Of a DNA stretch of 64,000 bases, positions 44,008 to 51,167 are shown in pieces. The DNA is from Ferruginibacter sp. (lineage in GTDB: Bacteria > Bacteroidota > Bacteroidia > Chitinophagales > Chitinophagaceae): contig JAEUVU010000013.1 in the NCBI GenBank assembly GCA_016786725.1, positions 310,001-374,000 of the forward strand. The letters run 5' to 3'. Under the pieces are notes generated by a model, which was not told the origin of the DNA, ran no database searches, and saw nothing but the letters and a program-made list of their open reading frames with translations. Every line of letters begins with the position of its first letter. The stretch's first letter is position 1. Made by a program: the position numbers and the translations under genes.

Positions 44008-44526
44008 TCAGGGCATTTTTTGGGGAATAAGATTCCCATTCTGGTCAAAGTTGTCTGTGTTGGTTTCTTTACCATTTTTATCATAAACTTTCCAGGTGCC
44101 GGTTTTAAAACCGTGTGTGTAATTTCCGCTGCTTTGCAGGCTCCCGTCTTCATAATAAAATTTTCCGGTGCCGTGATATTGCCCGAATGAATCCAGGGGC
44201 AGATCTGCCTGCAACTGCCCGTTTGTATAATAAGAACCAAAGAAGATACGGACATTTTTATCAGCGATGATGATCTGCCTGATGAGCCCTGCAGAATCTT
44301 TCATCAACTGGCACACGGTAGAATCTTTTTTATTTGAATAGTATTGGGCAGTTACAAAATCGCTTCTGAGATATTTTTTTTCATAACTGCTGTCGCTTTT
44401 TTTAATTACAGAGTCAATAAAAGGAGTTGCCAGTATTTTATTGTTTGTGGTTACGTTTGATTGTTTTTGCCTACAACTGCCTGCCAGTAAAATTAAAAAG
44501 GTTACGAAGAAAAAAATAAGTCTCAT
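44008..44526 (-). CDS. MORN-repeat lipoprotein
   Basis: A 172-residue lipoprotein; the start at 44526 gives the proper signal MRLIFFFVTFLILLAGSCRQ, whereas 44565 would add 13 residues that overlap a terminator. The C-terminal half has MORN/YwqK-type repeats: YYTNGQLQADLPLDSFGQYHG, YYEDGSLQSSGNYTHGFKTG and KVYDKNGKETNTDNFDQNG. Such repeats form beta-hairpin stacks; related proteins are sometimes called YwqK antitoxins, but that name does not apply to a lipoprotein with certainty. It has its own transcript, with terminators on both sides. Function unknown. Confidence 0.75.
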   Translation of the reverse strand: MRLIFFFVTFLILLAGSCRQKQSNVTTNNKILATPFIDSVIKKSDSSYEKKYLRSDFVTAQYYSNKKDSTVCQLMKDSAGLIRQIIIADKNVRIFFGSYYTNGQLQADLPLDSFGQYHGTGKFYYEDGSLQSSGNYTHGFKTGTWKVYDKNGKETNTDNFDQNGNLIPQKMP

Positions 44527-44551
44527 GATAAAGATTGAAATGTAAATGTAT

Positions 44552-44585
44552 AAAAAAGCATCCACCGTATGGCAGATGCTTTTTT
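44552..44585 (-). terminator. Terminator after the TonB-receptor/beta-helix operon
   Basis: Perfect 11-bp arms AAAAAAGCATC (44552-44562) and GATGCTTTTTT (44575-44585) form a strong hairpin with T runs on both strands. It ends the operon of the TonB-dependent receptor and the beta-helix lipoprotein 18 bases after the stop codon, and shields the MORN gene. Confidence 0.8.
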
Positions 44586-44603
44586 ATATTTTGATGAATA
44601 ATT

Positions 44604-46073
44604 TTAATTAAATCTTGTCCATCCTTTCCACCAGCTTGCTAAAGGACCAGAAGGGGCAACGGCGCCAATAAAATTGGTTTGTGTAAAGAAGGCGTCTGCA
44701 ACTTTTGGATTTGCAAAACTGGCCCTTGGTGCAGGAGGGTTTGTATTGGTACCTACAATGCTAACCGCATTTCCAAAAGGAGTAGGGTCGGGAGCAGTGT
44801 AATTAAACGGCTGCACAAAGAGGGTGTTTGGTAAAGTACCGTTTAAAATGGTGTTGGCATTTGCAGGTGTTTTAAAATAATTTATCAGGTCGGCTGTGGT
44901 GTAAGTAGAACCTGCCGGAGCCGAATACTTAACACTGTCAGTATTACCTCCTAAAAAATTGTTAGCTAAAATTAAACCAACGCCTACGTTTGCAGAAGTA
45001 GGGGTACCGGTTGTTCCATCCACATCAATACCCAAAGGCCATCCAACAATAACAGAATTGAATAAAGACATTTCAGAGTTTCTCCTGATGTGAGCACCGG
45101 CCCTGTATAATGAGCTTCCAAAATTGGTAGAGGTTGCTCTTGGCCCAATGGCTGTCATGTTGCTGAATACAACTGTTGTTTTTGGTGTAGCAGTAGTGCC
45201 GCCGGCATTGTTATCACTTTCAAATGCTTCTGAACGTGACGCATCGGCAATCAGGGAATCTCTTATTGATATGCCAAACTGAACCTTGCCGCTGTAACCG
45301 TTATCTGTATCAAAATCGTCATCCTGTGTTTTAAAAGCTACCAGGTATTTACAGTTAACCGTACCGCCAAACCATTCAAAAGCATCATCTTTTGCCAGGT
45401 AAGTCTGTACATTTTCAATAACTGTTTTGCTTCCTACTGCAGCCATTGTAAGGCTGTTTACTTCTTTATCGGGTTGAAATGCATAGCCTGCATATTCAAT
45501 CCTTACATATTTTAATACCCCTGAGTTATCATCAGGCACCGGAGCTGGTACAGCAGCATCGCCGCTGCCTGCTAAACCATCGCCACTGGCATTATTGATA
45601 CCGCCTTCTACCTCAAACAATCCGTTGGTACCATTAAATGCTGTATTGATGGGGGCCTTGCCGCAAATTACAATACCAGCCCAATCGCCGCTTTGCGGAT
45701 TAGGGCTTGAAGATGTGAAAATGATCGGTTCGGTAGCTGTGCCGTTGGCAACAATTTTGGCGCCACGGGTAATTACAAGAGCAGCAACATCGGCTCCGCT
45801 GAAAGCGCCTTTAATTACAGTGCCTGCTTCGATGGTTAATGTTTTATTATTGGCGATATATACCAGTCCTTTTAAAATATAAGTGTTGGCCTTGCGGAAA
45901 ATGGTATCAGCAGTAATACGGCCTTCTATGGTTATGGTTTGACCGCTAGTACTGCCGCCGCCACCACCGCCGTTAACTACCACAACCTGTATTTGGCCGT
46001 CGGTTTCAATTTTTCTGCACGCAGTATTGCTGATGGCAATAATTGCTGTGAGGATAAGAATGTACTTTTTCAT
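44604..46073 (-). CDS. Beta-helix lipoprotein of the phosphate locus
   Basis: A 489-residue lipoprotein (signal MKKYILILTAIIAISNTAC) with a Gly-rich linker (VVVNGGGGGGSTSG) followed by a right-handed beta-helix-like body: TYILKGLVYIANNKTLTIEAG, GAKIVANGTATEPIIFTS, GDWAGIVICGKAP and KYVRIEYAGYAF. The length and the DDD/DND-rich loops are typical of a Bacteroidota family found next to TonB-dependent receptors. It is co-transcribed with the receptor, 29 bases downstream of it. It probably sits on the outer membrane as a partner that binds or releases substrate. A role in phosphate uptake is inferred from neighbours and repeat arrays; no enzyme motif is evident. Confidence 0.8.
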   Translation of the reverse strand: MKKYILILTAIIAISNTACRKIETDGQIQVVVVNGGGGGGSTSGQTITIEGRITADTIFRKANTYILKGLVYIANNKTLTIEAGTVIKGAFSGADVAALVITRGAKIVANGTATEPIIFTSSSPNPQSGDWAGIVICGKAPINTAFNGTNGLFEVEGGINNASGDGLAGSGDAAVPAPVPDDNSGVLKYVRIEYAGYAFQPDKEVNSLTMAAVGSKTVIENVQTYLAKDDAFEWFGGTVNCKYLVAFKTQDDDFDTDNGYSGKVQFGISIRDSLIADASRSEAFESDNNAGGTTATPKTTVVFSNMTAIGPRATSTNFGSSLYRAGAHIRRNSEMSLFNSVIVGWPLGIDVDGTTGTPTSANVGVGLILANNFLGGNTDSVKYSAPAGSTYTTADLINYFKTPANANTILNGTLPNTLFVQPFNYTAPDPTPFGNAVSIVGTNTNPPAPRASFANPKVADAFFTQTNFIGAVAPSGPLASWWKGWTRFN

Positions 46074-46102
46074 TGTTTTTTATGTTTTAAAAAGTTTAAG
46101 AA

Positions 46103-48880
46103 TTATAAATTGTAATTAATGCTGAAATTGAATGTGGTACCAAAACTCCTGGTGAAGCGATAGGCGTCTGTATTTTTCTGGAATGCATCAGAGTTATTTG
46201 CATTCTGGTAAAAATATTGTTTGCGGTTAAGGATATCGGAGATATTCATCCTGATCTCGCTTTTGCCTTTTAGTATTTTTTTGGCTAATTGAAAATCAAG
46301 TAAAGGGCGTGGCGCTTCGTACACATCTGGCGATGAAGAACCGGCGGCTTTATCACCCACCAGGAATATCCTTTCGCCAATCAGGTTAAAGAGTAATGTG
46401 GCATTCAGGCCCAGTTTAGGCACATCATACAGCATACCCAGGTTAACAACATAGTTTGATTGCCCCTGGAGTGTTCTGTTAATTTTGAGGGCAGTGTCGG
46501 TAACCTTGCTTTTTATAAGTGATACATTCGATTGGAAAGTGAGGTTTTTTAATCTGGCTGTAATGAACTCCAGGTTTTTTCTGAACTCAATTTCTACACC
46601 GGTAGAGTATGCTTTATCAGCATTTTGAAAGTTAAAGGTGCTGGCCCCGCCAATGCCTTCATTAAACAGCTGCTCAATAGGATCATTAAAATGTTTGTAA
46701 AACACACCGGCACTGAATACTTCTCCTGGTTTATTATAAAATTCATACCGCAGGTCAAAATTGGTGATCTTGGTACGCTTTAATTTAGGGTTACCTGTTA
46801 CAGAAGCATTCAATTCAAAATCGTACAAATTAAGTGCAGTAAGTTCTCTCAGCTCAGGCCTGATAACCGTTTGCGAAGCTGAAAAACGGATATTTGTTTT
46901 TGGGTTTAATTTATAGGCTGCATTAAGGCCCGGTAAAAAATCGGTTACTTTTGAATACGTGTGGCGTGGATCCCATTTTTTTACACTGCCAACCAATTGA
47001 TCAAAATGCTCTACCCTCAACCCCCATACAATCCTCAACTTATTAAACAACTCATTGTCGAATTGTATGTAACCGGCATTTAAAATAGTATTGGCAAGAT
47101 ATCGGAATGTACTGCCTTTAATGGCATCAAAAGCAATTTTGTTATCGGTACCGTTTCCAAAATTATAAGGGGCAAATATCTGGCCGGCCGGCAGTTGTTT
47201 TAAAGCATCATTATCAAGTGGTAAATAATTTGCAAACAGGTTGGCATCAAACAACCGGTCTCTTATCTGCAGCACGTAACCGCCTTTGATAATGTGTTTA
47301 GGTTTAAAGGTATAAGTAAGGTCGCCTCCGGCAGTGTATATATAATCGTTCAGCATTTGGTAAATGCGGCTGCCGCTTGCCTGCGATGTATTGTTGGATA
47401 AAATAGCACGATAGGGATTGGTACTGCCTTTATCTTTGGAATACTGCAGCCTTCTCTGATCAGGACTGTAGCCATCTAAAACGGTAAACGCACCTTTCCA
47501 GTCAAACTTTAATTTTTTTGTAATGCCGTGCTGGCCTGTAAGCTGTGTGGTAAAAAAGGTGTTTTGTTTAAAGTTGAATTCAGAACCCGTTACATCTTCT
47601 GCACGGGTATCATCAATGCCCGATCTTGTAATTACGCTGTTGGCAGTATTTACATTGATGATACTTTTTAAAGAGATCCTGTTTAAATTATTCAACTGTA
47701 AAGAAAAGCTTGCCAAAGCGCCTAAGGATGAGTTTTTCAGGTACCTGGTATCGCTAAAATCAATATCAGTATTTTTAAAAGTTCTTCCGTTCTCAAAATT
47801 GTTGTGCCTGTTTACAATTTCCTGCCTGCTGTTGTTTTTGCGGTAGGTAATGCCCACAACAGCACCGAGTGTTTTACCAAACAGTTTTGTTTTAAAGCCC
47901 CCGTTTATTTCAAAACCTGTATTAAGCGGCGCTGATGTTTGAACAGGTACCCAGGCATTACGCATGGTTTTGCCCAATGCAGTTTTGCTGGCGGCGCTCA
48001 TGGTATCAAAGCGGCTTTTGGTTGTGTAACCATCGGGCAAGCTTCTTGTTCCGTCATCTATGCCCAGCCAGTCTGTTTTTCCACCTTTGTCTTTATAAAA
48101 ATCTTTACCAATAGTTTGTGTGTTAAAGCCAGAACTCAGCTGAATATTAAAAAAGTTTTTGGAAGGGATGTCTTTGGTATTTACCTGTATAAGGCCGCCT
48201 GCCCACTCGCCGGGGTATTCCGGAACGAAGGCTTTGTTAACTACTATATTATCCACCATGTTACTGGGTATAATATCAAAAGAAAAAGTTTTTCTGTCGG
48301 GCTCGGTGCTGGTCAATAAAATTCCATTCAGCATAGCCTGGTTGTACCTGTCTGCCAGCCCCCTTACCACTAAAAATTTACCCTCCTGAATACTGGTACC
48401 CGGCAAACGTTTTAACACCTCCCCGGTATTTCTGTCAGGGCTTCTTCGTATTGACTCTGATGATATTACTGAGGCAACAGTGTTGGTTGTTTTTTGAAAA
48501 CTGATCATGGCATTTACACTTTCTTTACGGGCCGATGTGGCACGTACAGTAACTTCCTCGCCTGTTTTTGATTTTGCATCAAGCGCTATATCAATATGTG
48601 CAATACCATCTGAACCGGTTTCAACTTCATTTATTTCTTTACCCTGGTAGTTGGTTGAACTGATTACAAGGGTATATTTTTTTTTCGGTTCGGCATTTAA
48701 GGAAAAAGTTCCGTCAAGGCTGGTGGCAATACCTTTGCCTGTTTCTTTTATTAAAACAGAAATTCCAGCCACAGGAGCGCCTGTTTTGGAGTCAGTGATC
48801 TTTCCTTCAATTTTACCTTTTTGTGCAAATGAAAATGATATGCTGAGTAAGAATGCAGCAATTAGTAGTAGCGGTTTCAT
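46103..48880 (-). CDS. TonB-dependent receptor of the phosphate locus
   Basis: A 925-residue outer-membrane receptor (signal MKPLLLIAAFLLSISFSFA). A carboxypeptidase-regulatory-like domain (about 22-100, KITDSKTGAPVAGISVLI), a plug (about 120-240, SSESIRRSPDRNTGEVLKRL, VRGLADRYNQAMLNGILL) and a barrel ending TTFNFSINYNL are visible. It lacks the SusC-type C-terminal features and is not followed by SusD. A promoter with four 11-bp-spaced repeats lies 57-96 bases upstream, which suggests induction by phosphate starvation. Its cargo may be an organophosphate or another ligand. Receptor family sure; cargo inferred. Confidence 0.9.
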   Translation of the reverse strand: MKPLLLIAAFLLSISFSFAQKGKIEGKITDSKTGAPVAGISVLIKETGKGIATSLDGTFSLNAEPKKKYTLVISSTNYQGKEINEVETGSDGIAHIDIALDAKSKTGEEVTVRATSARKESVNAMISFQKTTNTVASVISSESIRRSPDRNTGEVLKRLPGTSIQEGKFLVVRGLADRYNQAMLNGILLTSTEPDRKTFSFDIIPSNMVDNIVVNKAFVPEYPGEWAGGLIQVNTKDIPSKNFFNIQLSSGFNTQTIGKDFYKDKGGKTDWLGIDDGTRSLPDGYTTKSRFDTMSAASKTALGKTMRNAWVPVQTSAPLNTGFEINGGFKTKLFGKTLGAVVGITYRKNNSRQEIVNRHNNFENGRTFKNTDIDFSDTRYLKNSSLGALASFSLQLNNLNRISLKSIINVNTANSVITRSGIDDTRAEDVTGSEFNFKQNTFFTTQLTGQHGITKKLKFDWKGAFTVLDGYSPDQRRLQYSKDKGSTNPYRAILSNNTSQASGSRIYQMLNDYIYTAGGDLTYTFKPKHIIKGGYVLQIRDRLFDANLFANYLPLDNDALKQLPAGQIFAPYNFGNGTDNKIAFDAIKGSTFRYLANTILNAGYIQFDNELFNKLRIVWGLRVEHFDQLVGSVKKWDPRHTYSKVTDFLPGLNAAYKLNPKTNIRFSASQTVIRPELRELTALNLYDFELNASVTGNPKLKRTKITNFDLRYEFYNKPGEVFSAGVFYKHFNDPIEQLFNEGIGGASTFNFQNADKAYSTGVEIEFRKNLEFITARLKNLTFQSNVSLIKSKVTDTALKINRTLQGQSNYVVNLGMLYDVPKLGLNATLLFNLIGERIFLVGDKAAGSSSPDVYEAPRPLLDFQLAKKILKGKSEIRMNISDILNRKQYFYQNANNSDAFQKNTDAYRFTRSFGTTFNFSINYNL

Positions 48881-48936
48881 GCCTTTATAATTTACTGCAA
48901 AAAGAATACTTGCATGTTATGGCAGCATGAAGCAAA

Positions 48937-48976
48937 TGTTACCCTAATGTTACCTGTACATTACCTGAATGTTAAG
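48937..48976 (-). promoter_or_regulatory. Pho-box-like array upstream of the TonB-dependent receptor
   Basis: Four 7-bp units in exact 11-bp period, given on the plus strand: TGTTACC (48937), TGTTACC (48948), CATTACC (48959) and TGTTAAG (48970). Spacers are 4 bp. This is the tandem-direct-repeat geometry recognised by PhoB. A likely -7 element (TCTTTTTG on the minus strand, 48898-48905) is 31 bases downstream toward the receptor gene. Confidence 0.7.
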
Positions 48977-48984
48977 CGGAGAAA

Positions 48985-50292
48985 TTAGAACCTGAACTGC
49001 ACCCTACAGGTAAAAACATCATCTTTAATATCTGTTGTATTACCCGTAAGCTGTGTTTTTTCATTGGCTACCCTGGCATAATACAAAACAATCTTTACAT
49101 TCTCTGTTAAGTAATTAATATACCCAAAACCAATAGTGTGGTATTTAATGTTAGCAGCGGTAAAATTGCTTCCGGCAGCGCCTATCTCATTGCCTTTTAC
49201 TTTTGTATTGGGATCGTACCAATCGTATTTTACAAGCAACTGGTGTTTGGTATTGAAAATATGTTGCAGCAAATAAAAATAAGCGCCGTTAAAATTGCGG
49301 ATATGAAAACCATCTGCACCTGTAACCAAAGCAGTTGGAGTTTCAGAACTGGCTGCAGTACCGGTTTGTGTACCTACAATAAACTCGGCTCTTAACTCGG
49401 TTACCAGCCCTTTTTTATTTTTAAATTTTAATTGTGTATTGGCTCCATAATAATGCCTGGGCGATGTGTTATCAATATTATCTGTCGCCGAGTCTACAAC
49501 AACTTTTTTTATACCCGAAACTGTGTTGGTGGAATATACATACTTTGTATTCTGCACAAGACTTCCATAAAGAACAGAAGCGCCGGCTGCAACAGAGATC
49601 TGTTTACTAAGATGATATGGTTTAAGTGAAATATTGCCGATGATATCTTTTGAATTATCAAAATCGCCGGCGGCATTAATACCCTGTCCGTTAAAAACAC
49701 CAATATCAGCCTTCAGGTATTTTAATAAATTATCTTTTCTCCTGGAATCTAAGGTGAGCATGGCTCCCAGGTCTCTTTCACTTTTCATTAAAATCTGGTT
49801 CATCCTTCCTCTTTCGGGACTTTCCCTGTCGCTGCTGCTTAGGTTGGTTTCAAAACCAAACGGCCTTGCAAACATGCCTGTGGTAAATGAAAAAAGTTTA
49901 AGGTTGTTTTCAAAAATGCGCCCCCACACATCCCTTACTGTAAACGATCTTTCGTTGGCATCAAACTGAAAGACGATCTGTACGCTTGGTTTTTTACCTT
50001 CAGAAAAATGAGCATAATCAATACGCATCCTGCTTCTGCGCAGCATAAAACGGTTACTTACTTTAGAAGAAAAATCGCCTCCTTCAAAAGTTTTTATACC
50101 CTTGCTTCCTGCCACCTGAAACTGCGGCTGTATATAAGCGCCTATTTTAAGATGATCGAATTTTTTGTAGAGATTTAATAACCCACGTCCGGTTTCCTTG
50201 CTGGTATCTACCATATCCATTAAATACTGGGCCTGTAAAAGATGGCAAAACAAGAACATTACCGCCACTAACAGCAGCTTTTTCCTTAGCAT
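48985..50292 (-). CDS. OprO/OprP-type phosphate-selective porin
   Basis: A 435-residue outer-membrane channel (signal MLRKKLLLVAVMFLFCHLLQA). Sixteen-stranded barrel features are visible: GAYIQPQFQVAGSKGIK near the start, NRFMLRRSRMRIDYAHFSEG, FTTGMFARPFGFETNLSSSDRESPERGRMNQI (family-typical) and the terminal strand DDVFTCRVQFRF ending in Phe. Pseudomonas OprO/OprP carry phosphate or pyrophosphate. The gene is divergent from the DUF47-Pit operon with a repeat array in the shared promoter region, so the outer- and inner-membrane steps are probably regulated together. Confidence 0.88.
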   Translation of the reverse strand: MLRKKLLLVAVMFLFCHLLQAQYLMDMVDTSKETGRGLLNLYKKFDHLKIGAYIQPQFQVAGSKGIKTFEGGDFSSKVSNRFMLRRSRMRIDYAHFSEGKKPSVQIVFQFDANERSFTVRDVWGRIFENNLKLFSFTTGMFARPFGFETNLSSSDRESPERGRMNQILMKSERDLGAMLTLDSRRKDNLLKYLKADIGVFNGQGINAAGDFDNSKDIIGNISLKPYHLSKQISVAAGASVLYGSLVQNTKYVYSTNTVSGIKKVVVDSATDNIDNTSPRHYYGANTQLKFKNKKGLVTELRAEFIVGTQTGTAASSETPTALVTGADGFHIRNFNGAYFYLLQHIFNTKHQLLVKYDWYDPNTKVKGNEIGAAGSNFTAANIKYHTIGFGYINYLTENVKIVLYYARVANEKTQLTGNTTDIKDDVFTCRVQFRF

Positions 50293-50325
50293 GGTTCAAT
50301 TTTGCGCAAAGAAATAACAATTTAA

Positions 50326-50354
50326 TATTAACTCTGTGTTATCAAATTATTACC
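50326..50354. promoter_or_regulatory. Pho-box-like array in the porin / DUF47-Pit divergent promoter
   Basis: Three 7-bp units in exact 11-bp period on the plus strand: TATTAAC (50326), TGTTATC (50337) and TATTACC (50348). The array is 34 bases upstream of the porin start and 62 upstream of the DUF47 start. Candidate -7 elements flank it: TTTCTTTG on the minus strand (50307-50314) and TAATCTTTG on the plus strand (50390-50398). Confidence 0.6.
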
Positions 50355-50389
50355 ATTTTCGCCCTTTTTATTTTTTTAAGCTTAAAAAG

Positions 50390-50398
50390 TAATCTTTG
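50390..50398 (+). promoter_or_regulatory. Candidate -7 element for the DUF47-Pit operon
   Basis: TAATCTTTG then C resembles TAnnTTTG with one extra base between TA and TTTG. It lies 17 bases upstream of the ATG at 50416 and 36 bases downstream of the repeat array. Confidence 0.35.
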
Positions 50399-50415
50399 CC
50401 CCCAAATCAAAAATT

Positions 50416-51066
50416 ATGGCAGGTTTAAATTCAATCTTAAAAATTTTCTTACCCAAAGACCGGGTGTTTTTTCAGCTTTTTGAGAACGTAGCAGACGTTT
50501 TGGTAAAAATGGGCGATAAGCTTAAAGAAGTAGTGAACGAACCAAATATTGACGGCAGAACCAAGCTGATAAAAGAACTGGAAGACATGGAGCATGAGAA
50601 TGATGATTTTACACACCAGATTTTTACTGAGCTGGGCAAGAACTTTATCACACCATTTGACAGGGAGGATATTCATTACCTGGCTTCGGCCCTGGATGAT
50701 ATTGCTGACTATATATATGCATCTGCAAAAAAAATAAATTTTTACAGGGTAAATCCAAACGATACAGGTATTCACAAAATGGCAGAAATAATTTCGCAGG
50801 GCTGTGTTGCCGTACACAATGCAGTTACCGAATTGCGCAATATGAAAGACATGCGCCTGATCACCGATGCATTGGTAGCCATCAACAGTATTGAAAACCA
50901 GGGCGACGATATTTTTGACATGAGCATTGAAAAACTTTTTGCCGAAGAACCGGACGCTAAGGAGGTAATTAAAAAAAGAGAGATATACCAGGTAATGGAA
51001 ATAGTAACCGATAAATGTGAAGACGCCGCCAATGTGATAGAAAGTATAATTGTGAAGTATGCCTAA
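50416..51066 (+). CDS. DUF47 (PhoU-like) Pit accessory protein
   Basis: A 216-residue cytoplasmic helical protein of the DUF47/TIGR00153 family. Typical parts are FFQLFENVADVLVKMGDKLKE, the metal-binding LEDMEHENDDFTHQIFTEL (E-x3-D-x2-H-like pattern), FDREDIHYLASALDDIADYI and ITDKCEDAANVIESIIVKYA. It is a structural relative of PhoU and usually modulates the Pit transporter encoded just downstream. It begins the plus-strand half of the phosphate locus. A long imperfect hairpin lies between it and pit. Family sure. Confidence 0.92.
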   Translation: MAGLNSILKIFLPKDRVFFQLFENVADVLVKMGDKLKEVVNEPNIDGRTKLIKELEDMEHENDDFTHQIFTELGKNFITPFDREDIHYLASALDDIADYIYASAKKINFYRVNPNDTGIHKMAEIISQGCVAVHNAVTELRNMKDMRLITDALVAINSIENQGDDIFDMSIEKLFAEEPDAKEVIKKREIYQVMEIVTDKCEDAANVIESIIVKYA

Positions 51067-51081
51067 TTAATTAGCTAATTA

Positions 51082-51153
51082 GCTGATGTGCTAATATGCT
51101 AATGATAAGCGACCATTAAAGGAATCAGCACATTAGCAAATCAGCACATTAGC
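51082..51153. repeat. Long imperfect inverted repeat between DUF47 and pit genes
   Basis: Arms of 23 bases, 51082-51104 and 51131-51153, match in 20 of 23 positions with a 26-base loop. The arms are made of GCTAAT/ATTAGC words that also repeat directly (CAGCACATTAGCA). Within an operon this may form an mRNA stem-loop that affects the relative yield of the two proteins. Confidence 0.6.
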
Positions 51154-51167
51154 ACATTGAGAAAAAT

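Noticed and set aside
43978..44190. A 70-codon plus-strand frame opposite the MORN lipoprotein gene
   Set aside because: It lies fully antisense to a gene with a clear lipoprotein signal and MORN repeats, and its own product shows no recognisable features.
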